A model generated the notes under the pieces. The model was not told where the DNA came from. It was given only the letters and a program-made list of their open reading frames with translations, and searched no databases. A DNA stretch of 64,000 nt from positions 12,592,654 to 12,656,653 of the forward strand of contig OX393574.1 in NCBI GenBank assembly GCA_947652115.1. The letters run 5' to 3'. Shown in pieces: positions 27,896 to 38,832 of this stretch. The DNA comes from Blastomussa wellsi. Taxonomy: Eukaryota > Cnidaria > Anthozoa > Scleractinia > Plerogyridae. How positions within the stretch are numbered: the first letter of the stretch is position 1; each line of letters begins with the position of its first letter. The position numbers and the translations under genes were made by a program.

Positions 27896-27934
27896 CTCCT
27901 TGCGAAGGCGAGAGACCATGGACTCGAATTTGAA
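27896..27934 (+). pseudogene. Sulfotransferase 3' end remnant
   Basis: About 38 bases from CTCCTTGCGAAGGCGAGAGA to ACTCGAATTTGAAT match the last codons of the sulfotransferase at 37848-37884 with one mismatch, and the stop codon is altered. No upstream sulfotransferase coding sequence remains. It starts the collinear decayed copy described at 28258-29420. Confidence 0.7.
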
Positions 27935-28324
27935 TTTTGGAATGTAGGACCGAGTTTTTATTTAGTTCGTGTATGAAATAAATTGACATTATTTTAGTCG
28001 AAATTTGAAATGATATTCGAGGAGGATATTGCACACTCTTTTGCGCTCTGTGGTTCTTGTTTTAGCATAAAGCTGGGGTACACGCGAATTTGAATGAAAT
28101 TATAAGGGACTCAGAAACGAAAAGGGTAAAATAACAACAACAACAAAAAAAAAGACTACTCTACATCTTCAACATTTCTTACTGTTGCTAGACTCCGGGA
28201 AAACTTTTCTACCAGACATACCCAACCATGTATAAAATATCCCTCATTGGTGAAAATACAGGATAGGCCGGATTGACAGCTACAGTTTGCGGATCAGTCC
28301 TTTCAGGAACACGAGAACAGAATC

Positions 28325-28452
28325 AGACTCGTACCCAGTCGCTATTTACGGGTTCAGGGAATGAGGGAGCACTGGATACTAGGGAAGACTGCAATCTTTA
28401 CTAGTATCCAATCTTCTCTCGCCCCCAGAACGGGCGACTGGGTACGAGTCTG
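28325..28452. repeat. Short hairpin MITE
   Basis: AGACTCGTACCCAGTCGC on the left and GCGACTGGGTACGAGTCT on the right are perfect inverted repeats about 90 bases apart. An inner pair (TGGATACTAG and CTAGTATCCA) is also inverted. It sits inside the decayed Cys-rich gene copy. Confidence 0.8.
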
Positions 28453-28547
28453 GAACAGAAATGGAAAAAATTGATATTTTGCTTTGGAAGTATATATTCC
28501 ACTTCCTTGTATAAAATATGCAATAACTTTTTTCGTGGACTATCAAT

Positions 28548-29177
28548 AGTAGACGTGAAAACTGCAAAGGACCGCGAACGATAATGCCGCTAGTTTACGT
28601 AGGATCTGCAAGAGACCTAATCAGCCAAAAATAAATTGTAACACAAACATAACTGCAAGGCTGATACTACGTGAAAAAGTTGACTTTGCGAGACAAAAAA
28701 TCGACAGAAACCGACAAAGCAGGGTTGCAACCGTGGACAGCTGTTTCGTTCTTATTGGAACTCGTCAGCACGGTGTAGCAATTCTAAATGTAACCAGGAA
28801 CAGAGCCAGCTCAAATAAAATGCAATAAAACCCCTGCTTTATCAAGTTCCATACTTTGAACCCGCCCGCCCCCCGAATCACGCGCCGTCACATCACGTGC
28901 TTCAGGGAGAAAGCAAGCAAAGTGTGGAATTCTTGTCTCGCAAAGTCAAAATGTAGATGGATAGAACCATCTGAACATTAAAACGCATGGACAAAACCAT
29001 GCTTAAAAGGCACAGCATATCGGATCTATTAAGACCTGCGGCCTCCAAAAATACTATTAAGTAGACGTGAAAACTGCAAAGGACCGCGAACGATAATGCT
29101 GCTAGTTTGCGTAGGATCTACAAGAGACCTAATCAGCCAAAAATTAACTGTAACACAAGCAAATAACTGCAAGGCTG
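28548..29177. repeat. Two direct copies of a 115-bp sequence
   Basis: AGTAGACGTGAAAACTGCAA onward at 28548-28665 is repeated at 29060-29177 with few changes, including TAGGATCT and CCTAATCAGCCAAAAAT landmarks. The second copy ends exactly where the truncated MITE begins. Confidence 0.75.
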
Positions 29178-29395
29178 GGATCTCCCCAGTACCCAGTAAA
29201 TATTGTGATTTTACCCAGTGACTGTGCGGTGTGACCCAGCGGATTTTGTTTGCAAAAAAATAATAATAAATAAGCAAAACAAAACAGAAAACGAGCGGAC
29301 CCAGTGGGAAATTAGCCAACCCGGTGACTATTTTCCGAAACCCAGTGAAAATAAAGATTCCACTGGGTCTGTTACAAAGGGGTGTGTAGAACAAA
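29178..29395. mobile_element. 5'-truncated copy of the CCCAGTG-rich MITE
   Basis: Closely matches 34022-34229 of the intact element inside the sulfotransferase intron, including TTTGCAAAAAAATAATAATAAATAAGC-type tract and the right terminus TGGGTCTGTTACA. The left inverted repeat is missing. Confidence 0.75.
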
Positions 29396-29694
29396 GACTC
29401 AAAAATATAAAATTCTTCATGATTTTCTGACGAAACGAAAGGATGAGAAAACTTGTCTACAAATTTTTAATATGTGGCTTGTTTTATAGTCTACAATACA
29501 ATTTCAAGCAGCCAATTTAATGAACTTGCAAACCTCAAGTTAATTCAAAGGGCACTGTTTTTGTATAAGAGTACGTTTTTTCAATTGCTTTGGTGTAATA
29601 TTGAAAGATGAGAGTGTTATTGAAATTTTATAATGTGGCTGTATTTAGGAGTTTTTAGTGGACTTTTGATATATTGACTAGGGGAATGACAGGG

Positions 29695-31891
29695 TGTAGC
29701 GATTGTATTGGTATTGGTATTGGACTCGGGGCTATACTTGTGCAAGAAAAGCAGGGAGTGAAGAGAGCGGTAGCATTTGCGAGCCGAAGTTTGAGCGATG
29801 TCGAGCGCCGATACAGCCAGACAGAAAAGGAGGCTTTAGCGGTTGTGTGGGGTTGTGAGAGATTCCATCTCTACCTATCAGGGTTACAGTCATTTCAACT
29901 TGTCACTGACTTTAAGGCTTTGGAAGCTATCTACGGTTCTAGGTCGAAACCATCAGCCAGAGTTGAGAGGTGGGTGCTGCGTCTTATGCCTTACAAGTAC
30001 ACCATACGTCTTGTACCTTCAGCCCAGAACATAGCTGTTTGCCTAAGTCGTTTGACAAAGATACCAGCATCACTCCATGACGGTGCAACTGAAGACTATG
30101 TCAGAATGGTAGCAATCAATGCAACACCACGCGCGATGACTACCCGAGAGATAGAGAGAGCTTCTGCTGAGGATGAGGAACTGAAGGAGGTGCGTCGTTG
30201 TTGGAAGACGGGGGACTGGTCTACTGCTCCTAGCTCTTACAGATTATTGCGTGATGAAATTACTGTGGTTGGTAGATTGGTGATGAGGGGTATGCGGATT
30301 GTCGTTCCTGCGAGTTTGCAAAAACAGGTTTTAGAGTTAGCTCATGAGGGACACCAAGGGATTGTGAAAACGAAGGATCGTCTCAGAAGTAAGGTTTGGT
30401 GGCCAAATATGAACGGCATGGTGGAAAGACACTGCAAGAAATGCCTTGGATGTCAAGATGTGACTCCTATTCCCACCACCCCTCCAGTGAAGACAACGAC
30501 CCTGCCATGGAGAGAGATCGCAGTGGACCTGATGGGACCACTCCCAACAGGAGAGAGCCTTCTCGTGACTGTCGACTATTATAGCCGATGGATAGAAGTG
30601 GATGTAGTGAGAAACACAACTAGCAGTGTTCTTATCAAGTGCTTGGAGAATCACTTTACTCGTCATGGCATCCCAGAGAACTACGGACAGACAATAGGTC
30701 AAACCTAGTCAGCCGTGAGATGGAAGAATTTCTGGATGAGATGGGAATCAAACACAAGAAGACTACTCCCCTCTGGCCGAGAGCAAACGGAGAAGTTGAG
30801 CGGCAGAATAGATCACTCCTCAAGTCAATGCGAGCAGCGCAAGCAGAAGGGAAACCGTGGAGGCAAGAGCTACAGAAGTATCTTCTCGCTTACAGGTCTA
30901 CACCTCACGCCACGACAGGTGTCAGCCCTGCCGAGCTATTGTATGGGAGGAAAATTCGAACTAAGATGCCAGAGTTTGAAGGAGATGAGGAGGAGGAGAG
31001 GTCAGGTACCACAGATCAGCAGGCAAGGGATCAAGACTCAGGGCGGAAGAAGCGAATGGCTGAGACTGCAAACAAAAGAGCTGCGGAGTCAGATGTAGCA
31101 GAAGGAGACAAGGTGCTGTTGCTGAAGCAGAAACAAAACTAGCTGTCTGCGATGTATGATCCAGACCCTTATGATGTGGTGTCCAAGAAAGGAGACCTAG
31201 TGGTCATCGAACGAGGTGAAACTCTACTCAAGAGGAATGTAGGCCATGTAAAGCGGTTCATTGGACCCACACCACCGAAGAATCAGCCACAGCATGCGGA
31301 AGTACACCCAGTACCACAGCCATTGGTTCAGCAACCAGTAGTAAAATCAGCTTCACCTCCTGTTCTTGAACCACAAGAGATTCGTCCACCAGTACCTGAG
31401 ATTGAGCATACTGCAGAACCATCCCCACAACCAGCTGTTGCTCGGGTACCAAAACAGTCCAGTGAACCCCGACGATCAGCACGGGAGAGATCTAAGCCAA
31501 GCTGGCTTAAGGATTTTGTTACGTGAGAGATTTAATTAAGTTGACTTATCGAGGACTTTATCTAATGTCGTGACTTAAAGAGACATTGTTTGTTGAACAA
31601 GAGACTTCAAGTTTTAGACTTTTAAAGAAGGTTTTATTTACTGTCATTGATATTGTTGCTTGTTAAAGTTTACTACTTATATCTGATTTTGGTCTGGCCT
31701 TTATTGTAACCATAGCATTTGTTTAAAAAGGGGGAAGATGTAGCGATTGTATTGGGTTGCCTGTGTTAAGCTCAGCCCTAAGGGATCATGGGTAGCGTGG
31801 ATTAAACTAATATGGCGGCCTAAAGCGTGTGTGTGCTCTCTTGTTCGGAATCCACCTCCATCGAGGACCAGTCTGGAGTGCAGACATTACA
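29695..31891 (+). mobile_element. Degenerate Ty3/Gypsy retrotransposon, 3' half with LTR
   Basis: Contains RNase H (about 29700-30080, with ASRSLS and YSQTEKEALAVVWG), an integrase HHCC zinc module (HEGHQG, HCKKCLGCQ, about 30330-30460) and integrase core (DLMGP, RTDN, NGEVERQ). Gag, protease and the reverse-transcriptase palm are absent. The reading frame shifts near 30675-30690 and a TAG stop interrupts at 31140-31142, so it is inactive. A C-terminal Pro-rich tail follows to 31526. A polypurine tract AAAAAGGGGGAAGA precedes the 3' LTR at 31739. The 5' boundary carries the same 17 bases as the LTR start, which suggests an internal deletion. Confidence 0.85.
31739..31891 (+). repeat. 3' LTR of the Gypsy copy
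   Basis: Starts TGTAGCGATTG directly after a polypurine tract and probably ends at CATTACA (TG...CA), about 153 bp. The end position is supported by a second fragment at 32634-32669 that matches the last 36 bases of this LTR and stops at the same place. Confidence 0.6.
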
Positions 31892-32535
31892 CCTTGGTCT
31901 TAGATATTTATATTTTGGATATCCTGTGAGCTCAAGACTGATCTTCAATCCATTGTAAACGTACACTGTTTGTTCAGGCTCATGACTTTCGTGATCGCTA
32001 ATATCACGTGCGCTTGTTGCATCTGTTCCTGTTTGACGATCTTGAGCGATCGTTTAGGCTACTAATCCTGTCCACCAGTCAGACGAAGAATTGCAGATCA
32101 GGGAAACGACGTCGAACGACGAGGCTATTGATTCCTCTTCCTTGTGCACTACGTACACGTAGATCGAAAATCCCGCCATTTTGTGACCTTTTGTAGGCTA
32201 ACGAGCTTGCAAACCTCGACACCGATGGGCTGGTTGATACAAATTTCCCACAATAACACCATAGTTTTTGGATTAAAGAGATATCTGGCCTGTTCCTTGA
32301 ATCACCCGTGCAGTGCTGTAGTTCGAATTCAATTAATTCTTCGAACACGGCACTCGATCGAAATATTGTGAAATCCAACCTTACAATGCCAGAGCTTAAT
32401 TTGTGGGAGTTCGAAAGCTCGGTGTCAAATCATAATTGCCAAAAACCGCAAACCGAACTTAACCGACCTATGACGTCACTCCATAGCAACCGGACCGAAC
32501 GAATATTTGAACTTCCGGTTATCTCTGGCTCGTGA

Positions 32536-32562
32536 TAACATAACATAACATAACATAACATT
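32536..32562. repeat. ATAAC microsatellite
   Basis: Five or so tandem copies of ATAAC between a short unique stretch and the LTR fragment. Confidence 0.9.
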
Positions 32563-32633
32563 TTATTCAGGAGGCTTTAACACAAATACAAAAACATCCT
32601 GAATAGGGAAATCGTGAGGTTAACCCTATCGAT

Positions 32634-32669
32634 CACCTCCATCGAGGACCAGTCTGGAGTGCAGACATT
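32634..32669 (+). repeat. LTR tail fragment
   Basis: Thirty-six bases starting CACCTCCATCGAGGACCAGT match 31854-31889 of the Gypsy LTR. It lies about 100 bases upstream of the sulfotransferase start and may be part of its 5' leader or promoter. Confidence 0.7.
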
Positions 32670-32768
32670 TACACAGGGCTATATAAAGGTCACCAACTTC
32701 TTCAACTGCGTTGCTTGATTTTTAAATCTATTCAGAACAGAAGACATTCCCTGTTTTTCTTCGACGAA

Positions 32769-35700
32769 ATGACAAATTTTCAAATTATTCAAGAAACAGA
32801 GGGAACATGGAATATTGAATTAGCCCTTGTGGATGGAGTAAGAGTTCCTTCCACTCTTATGGATCCAAACTTTCCTGAAGATGTTGAACGTTTTCAAACG
32901 AGAAAGGACGACGTGTTCATAGGTGGCTACCCGAAGTCTGGTAAGTTGATGATTTGGAACAATCTTACGATCATGAAATACAGGCCTACCAAATCTCACG
33001 ATTCTTTATCTTTTCTCACGGCCTCACGACAAGTCTTCCAGTCTCTCGGGTTTTTTTGGTGGGGGTAGGTCGTTCTGTAATGGAATATTAGCTTAAAAAT
33101 TAATGGAATTGCTAGTGTCCTAAACCCGGGGGAGATCGCATATAAAAAGGGCAGGGATGCTAGGCGTCTCGCTTAGGGGTGTAAATTTCGGATTTTTATC
33201 TCACTTAGGGTTTTCCGGGAAAAACGTAGTAGGGTTTGGTTCCCGATCCTTAAATAGGGCATCATGTTTGCTCCGTTTGGTGTTGTTCCGGCGTAATGTT
33301 AAGATGGGGTCCCTAAATTATATAAGCTAACATTGCAGTGCGTAAACGGAAAGCTAAACGAAGAAGAAACGGTCTGTTAAACCGAACTATCCGTTCAAAC
33401 TTTTAACATTTCTGAAATAAACTAAAGGTGACCCATTCACGAAAATCACAGTTTTCGGTTTTACCTTTAATAGGGTGTCATTTTTCGGTTTTCGGCCTTC
33501 ATAGGGTATCAATTTCCCATTACTTTATCCTTAAATAGAGTCAGGGTTTTTAGACCCTTCTTCAGTAAAAGAACCTTCGCGGCAATCACCTGTCCTAAAT
33601 TCAAGGGAGAACATTCGCCCCCCCCCCCCGATCTTCACATGTGAAAGATAAAAATCGTATCTTCACTGTGCACGAGGTCTAAAGTAGGAGTAGTAGGAAG
33701 CATAATGACATTCATCAGTATTGGCCTATATAATAAAGTTGTATATAACATTTTAAGTTAGTGTTAACGTGGGCTACGGTGCCTGTAACGTATGAAGAAA
33801 CTATTATCTAAATCAAGTTATCTGTTGGACGTTTCAATAACGTTGTTGTGAAGCGTAAAGTTACCTTTTGAGTCTTGTGGCTAATGGTTAATCAAGAGCT
33901 AGTTTTGCCCACACATGTTTGTTCTAAAGTCTAAGTTGTCTCGTCTGCTTATACACCCCTCTGTAACAGACCCACTGAAACCCTACCCAGTGGATTATTT
34001 TCCCCTACCCAGCGGAAATTTAGTCTCCCCAGTGCCCAGTGAATATTTTTATTTTACCCAGTGACTGTGCAGTGTGACCCAGCGTATTTTGTTTGCAAAA
34101 AATAATAATAAATAAGCAAAATAAAACAGAAAACGAGCGGACCCAGTAGGAAATTAGCCTACCCAGCGACTATTTTCCCGAAAACCCAGTGAGGATAAAG
34201 ATTCCACTGGGTCTGTTACAGAGGGGTGTTGCTTATTTGAGTGGTATTAAGGATTTGAGGTTTATAACAATAGTTCCCGCGGGAGTCGTGCTTGGAAGCT
34301 CTCATTGACCTGGGTTTGTACCACCATCGAAGTTCCTGTCATAGTTCTGTGCTTTGTAAGTTTTGGTTCTTCGGTGTTCACTATTGGACATTTGCTCTTT
34401 GCGTTGGTTGCTTGTATAGTTTTGTTTATGCTCACTTTCACAAGTAGCTTTCAATATCTTTCATTCCAACCAAGGTCACTGGGATTACAAACCCAAACAT
34501 GTCTACGTTTTAGCTATATAATTTGTTGGCTTTCGAGTTGTCAAGTGTAGTTAGTTGGATATAGTACTGAGAAGACCTCTTAAGTGCTGAGAATAAAGAG
34601 ATTCGATAACTACGAAGACTTCTGGTACCTCCCGGCAGTGCCGATACCCTTTGCTGTCCAACAACGTCAAATTGTCGCCAGGGCTCCGTTCACTTGAAAA
34701 ATGAGTCCTGGCCTTCCCTCACAACTTTTAATTTTAAAGTGACTAATAAAATCAAACCTGTGTTTTTGCATTGATAGGCACGACGTGGATGCGTGAAGTT
34801 TTATGGCAGATTTACCACAACGGTGAAATTAGCGATGAGCAATTAGTGCGTCGTACCTTCTGGCTGGAGACACACCCTTTGCTGCGAAGCTGTGATCCCG
34901 ACAACTCCGAGTCAACTGAGTTCTCTCCAGTCTCTAAACCTGTCATTGACCTTCTCCCCAGTCCCCGCCTGTTGTTCTCACATCTGCCGTATCACAAGAT
35001 CCCGAAAGGAAAAGACGACAAAACAACGTGCAAGTATATTTACATTGCACGAAACCCGAAAGACGTGGCAGTTTCGCTTTATCAGTTCCTGCTGGAACTG
35101 CCGGGGGGCGTCCATTCTGGGCTGACTTGGGAGATACTTTTGCAATACTTTCTCCAGGGAAAGCGTGAGTACCACACCAAGTTTCATGAGTGGAACACCA
35201 GTACTGAAAATCCTGTAGCAATTTTTAAGTGAACAAAAAACCAGTTGTTATGAACAGGTCTCCGGATCGGGAGGTCTGGTTTCCTGGCCGGGACACCCTC
35301 ATTCCCACGTCTTCGTTCCCTTTGACCAGTGGTCGGGTACGTTATGTATGATAACATTATTATGTACCCAATATATAAATCACGTATCTACCCAAGCGAC
35401 CCCGGAATAATCCGATTTGAAGTCCGAAAATATCGGGCTTCAGGTAAACTACGCATGCCCAGCTTTCAATGCTTGAATGCGGTATTTTACTTTCGGCCAT
35501 TTTTATTGTCTTCAAAACCAATCAAAATCGATCCTGCAACGGAACGTTCGAAAGTCCATTGTTTCGTTAAGCCTACGCAGTTACAGGCGAAGACTGGAGG
35601 TACGAGATACACCTTATTCCAAAATGGCCGCTAATTTATGCACTACAAATTGGCCCTTATTGCCTCGTTCAAGATAAAATATGCTCGAGAAGTAACCCTG

Positions 35701-37885
35701 TGATTTACTAACATTGCCGGAGTCACGTAGCTATAGAAAAAGGATTACCATGATCCCACAAAGATCAGAAAGAGATCAAAATTATGTATGTCCAATCTGT
35801 CTTTGTAGAGTGATTTTTGCTCACGTAACGCGTACGCGTGCTCTGATTGGTCGAAATGAGAGTTAATTTGCAAGGACCACTTTGACAAAATGGTAGTGTT
35901 GGATCCTCTACTGTAGAGGATCTAATCAGCAATAACTAAATTATGAACGAAGATAAAACGCAAGGCTCATATATTGAACAGTATGGGTTGCGTTTTATCT
36001 TCGTTCTGATTGTTCAGTTTATCACGAGGTAAAACGTAAACACGGTTATGACAACAGCAAAAATAAATGACTTAAAATTTTTTGAATAAAAGTGGAAACT
36101 AATCGGAGTGCCAATGATGAAATCCAACATTGAAAGTTTGAAATTCTCTCTTAACCAAACATTTACTATTTAAAATATGTATGAACTCTTTGCCACTTTG
36201 TACAAAGCCAATATTGATGAAAACAATGGTAATATTAAATAAATACAAGAACGCGGGTCTGTCTTTTTCCCTCGTTGTATTCATTGAGTAAAAAAATTAG
36301 TAATTCAACTCCTACTGATTTTAAGAGATGTAAATTTTTTTATTTGAATTGATTGTTTGACATGGAAAGGTGAACAGTTCCCTGAAACTGTGCGACAAAG
36401 CGTGACATATCTGCTTCGTTCTCAAATTTTTCTTGTTTTTTTTATACAGTTTATTACAATTTGTGGTCTGACCATGTTCTTGGATGGTGGGAACACAGGG
36501 ACGATCCTAACATATTGTTTCTGAAGTATGAAGACTTGAAAAAGGTGCGTACATTAAACCAAAGACGCAGTACTTTGGAGGAGCCGGAATGGCGAAGTAA
36601 TGAGATAACTTGCGTCCTGGCCTGGGACTCCTTACCCACAGTGGCTCTGCCCTTTCTCTCTCTTCTGCTCTTATCCAGTTCTCTTTAGACTTGTCTTTTC
36701 AGCGTTTGCCTATTTAACTAGGTTTAAATGTGACAAATGCTCCGCATACTGCAAGTATTAGTTTTTTAAAAGAGTAAGAATGTTTTTGTAAAGAAAACTT
36801 TTACATTTTATCTCAGGTTCCCTAGTTTGATATATAGAGCTTTAATCGAACCTTATTTTGACAACTGCTCACCTGTGTGGGACGGTCTCAGCAATGAATT
36901 AACTGATAAGTTACAAAAGCTTCAAAATCGCGCCATTAGGGTTATCGCAAAATCTGGTTATGACTCTAGTGCTACCGCTCTTCGCTCAAATCTACGGTTG
37001 GATGACCTCCATACCAGATGGAAAAAAACAAAAAGCGAAACTAATGTTTAAAACCTTGAATAAGCTAATGCGTAGTACTTAAAAGATTTGTTTATACCAT
37101 TCAACAGAGAATACGAACTCAGAGACAAGGAAAATAGATTAGCTCTACCTAAGCCCCGAACTGACTTCCTTAAACGGAGCTTCTGCAACAGCGGGGCTCA
37201 ATTGTGGAATTTTCCTCATGATGCTATCTAGAGTGACAAAATATTTTCCTCAGTTTAAAAATATTCTGAATCATATAATGTCTTCACACTCCCACACGGC
37301 AAACATGCAAATCAGTTATTTTTAATTGTATGTATTGTCTACTGTATGTATGTTCCTCTGAAACTGTACCCTACGAGATGATAATAATAATAATAGTACC
37401 TGAACCTTGTGGCTACCGAGAAAAACACCAGCTAGTTGTCAGAACGGGACTTGAACCCTAAAAGTAAGGATTTCAAGTCCAACCCTCTAACCATTCGACC
37501 ACGCTGCAAAAATTTCAAAAGGGAAACCCTACTATTTGTAACCGCCATTACTACTGGACACACTTATGTTCTAAAAGCATTATAATTTAAACAAATGTCT
37601 TCTGTTATTTCCAAGGACTTATTCTCCAATGTCAAAGCTATTGCTGAATTTCTCCAGAAACCTTTGTCAGAAGACCTCATCCAACGAATTGCACACCAGT
37701 GCTCATTTCAGGGGATGGCTAAAAGACGGGATACCTTTCAAGTATTTCCGGGCGAACCGAAATTCACCTACTTACGGAAGGGACAAGTTGGTGACTGGAA
37801 GAACCACTTTACACCGGAAATGAGCGAAAAGATTGAAACGGAACTCCTTGCGAAGGCGAGAGAGCATGGACTCGAATTTGAATAA
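32769..37885 (+). CDS. Cytosolic sulfotransferase (SULT family), four exons
   Basis: Transfers sulfate from PAPS to hydroxyl or amine acceptors in the cytosol (family knowledge). Exon 1, 32769-32940, starts MTNFQIIQET and ends PKSG at donor GTAAGT (phase 1). Exon 2, 34778-35164, completes the PAPS 5'-phosphosulfate loop PKSGTTW and carries IYIARNPKDVAVS, the 3'-phosphate-binding motif (phase 1 donor GTGAGT). Exon 3, 36450-36544, encodes HVLGWWEHRDDP and FLKYEDLKK (phase 0 donor GTGCGT). Exon 4, 37616-37885, has the RKGQVGDWKN signature and ends at TAA. All phases match, giving a full-length enzyme of about 280 residues. The catalytic His expected upstream of the 3'-phosphate motif is plausibly in SHLPYHKIP. 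Intron 1 contains a MITE; intron 3 contains LINE and SINE fragments. Substrate cannot be told. Confidence 0.93.
33953..34229. mobile_element. Intact CCCAGTG-rich MITE in sulfotransferase intron 1
   Basis: The terminal inverted repeat ACACCCCTCTGTAACAGACC at the left matches the right end GGTCTGTTACAGAGGGGTGT. The flanks show a 7-bp direct repeat TGCTTAT. The interior is packed with CCCAGTG or CCCAGCG motifs, which look like subterminal transposase-binding repeats. Non-autonomous. Confidence 0.85.
35902..36006. repeat. Two palindromes in sulfotransferase intron 2
   Basis: GATCCTCTAC and GTAGAGGATC form a 21-bp palindrome (35902-35922). GAACGAAGATAAAACGCAA at 35945 pairs with its reverse complement ending at 36006. 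Probably remains of short DNA transposons. Confidence 0.75.
36815..37395 (+). pseudogene. LINE (non-LTR retrotransposon) 3' fragment
   Basis: The peptide YFDNCSPVWDG followed by LQKLQNRAIRVI is the typical C-terminal reverse-transcriptase tail of CR1/Jockey-like LINEs. The frame breaks near 37025 and again downstream (LPKPRTDFLKRS and GAQLWNF remain visible). It ends in an ATAATAATAATA tail at 37381-37395, typical of a LINE 3' end. Dead. Confidence 0.8.
37377..37510 (-). mobile_element. tRNA-Ser-derived SINE
   Basis: The minus strand starts GCAGCGTGGTCGAATGGTTA (A-box-like), continues with GGACTTGAAATCC as in a tRNA-Ser(TGA) anticodon arm, then GGTTCAAGTCC (B box). A non-tRNA body with AGCTGGTGTTTTTCTCGG follows, and the 3' tail is TATTATTATTATC. 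Its tail overlaps the tail of the LINE fragment on the other strand. It is too diverged in the acceptor stem to be a functional tRNA. Confidence 0.7.
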
Positions 37886-38515
37886 TGATGCTGTGCTTTT
37901 GGACTCCTCGAAACGCTAACGAGATAGTTCCGTTAAATACATGATAAGGGGCGAAGAATAGGCGTTTAGGCGTACCCCAGCCTTACAGTAAAATGAAAAA
38001 TGACTAGTTTTTGATTTTGAATGAGCTAGTTTATTTAATCCACATTTAATGCTACAGCCGTTTTTTGAGTATGCTAGCTAATCTACTTTGCCTTTAACTT
38101 TGATAGCGTGTTCATGATGTATCGTGGCCATCAAGCTGTACTTTGGTCAGGTTTGACGCACTGTATAATGGGAAATTTAGTTCCCACTATCGGAAGGGCG
38201 ATGGAAGTTGTTTGTTTACATACCAGCTCGTCACGACAAGCGCATTTATGTTTCTCCTGTTGTTAAGACAAAAATCAGAAAAATTAAATTTTTATGTAGT
38301 TTTCCATGATGCAAAATTACTCCAAGACTTTTTAACTTTATAGAGGGAGTGTTTAGAGAGTCAGAGTTTTCTAGAATCCCGACCGCTGTTAGATTTTGGC
38401 ATAATGCAAGGTTACAATATAATATTAGATAATACAATATATTATATACACAATACAAGGTTCTGTTCCGACACTCAATTAAGACAACATTTTTTCATTT
38501 CAAATTAAGATCATT

Positions 38516-38775
38516 GCACCAAGGCTGTTGCTGACATTGTACCAAAGCTGTTGCTACCATTATATCAATGTTGTTGCCAACATTATACCAACGTTTTTTC
38601 TATAATTATATCAATGTTTTTTTCAAACATAAAACCAAGGTTGTTGCAGGCATTACACCAATGCCGTTGCTAACATTATGCCAATGCTGTTGCTAACATT
38701 GGGCCAAGTTTGCTGCTAGCATTTCACCAATGCTGTGACCAACATTGCGCCGATGATGTTGCTAAAATTTGTAGC
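38516..38775. repeat. Degenerate 23-bp tandem repeat
   Basis: About eleven copies of a unit like CCAATGCTGTTGCTAACATTAT with drift in sequence and length. Not coding. Confidence 0.8.
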
Positions 38776-38832
38776 AGTTAACACTATACTAATGCGTTCT
38801 TAACTATCAAACAATGATGTCAAAGATTGCTA

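Larger units (their letters stand above)
28258..29420 (-). pseudogene. Decayed copy of the secreted Cys-rich gene
   Basis: Minus-strand remnants lie in the same order as in the intact gene at 38.8-41.0 kb. The block at 28258-28290 matches the exon-3 start (reverse of CAGGATAGGCCGGATTGACA, as at 39229-39248). The block near 29395-29420 matches the signal-peptide exon (start MKNFIFLSLC). Intron landmarks such as TTTTGCTTTGGAAGTATATA are also shared. Exon 2 and the last exon are not visible. With the sulfotransferase tail just to the left, this is a segmental copy of the 37.85-41.0 kb neighbourhood. Confidence 0.65.

Noticed and set aside
29029..29430. Frames of 121 and 70 residues
   Set aside because: They span a truncated MITE and a direct repeat; same sequence recurs non-coding at 34.0-34.2 kb.
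37437..37510. Functional tRNA-Ser gene
   Set aside because: A and B boxes and anticodon-like arm are present, but the acceptor stem does not close and a SINE body with a TATTAT tail follows.
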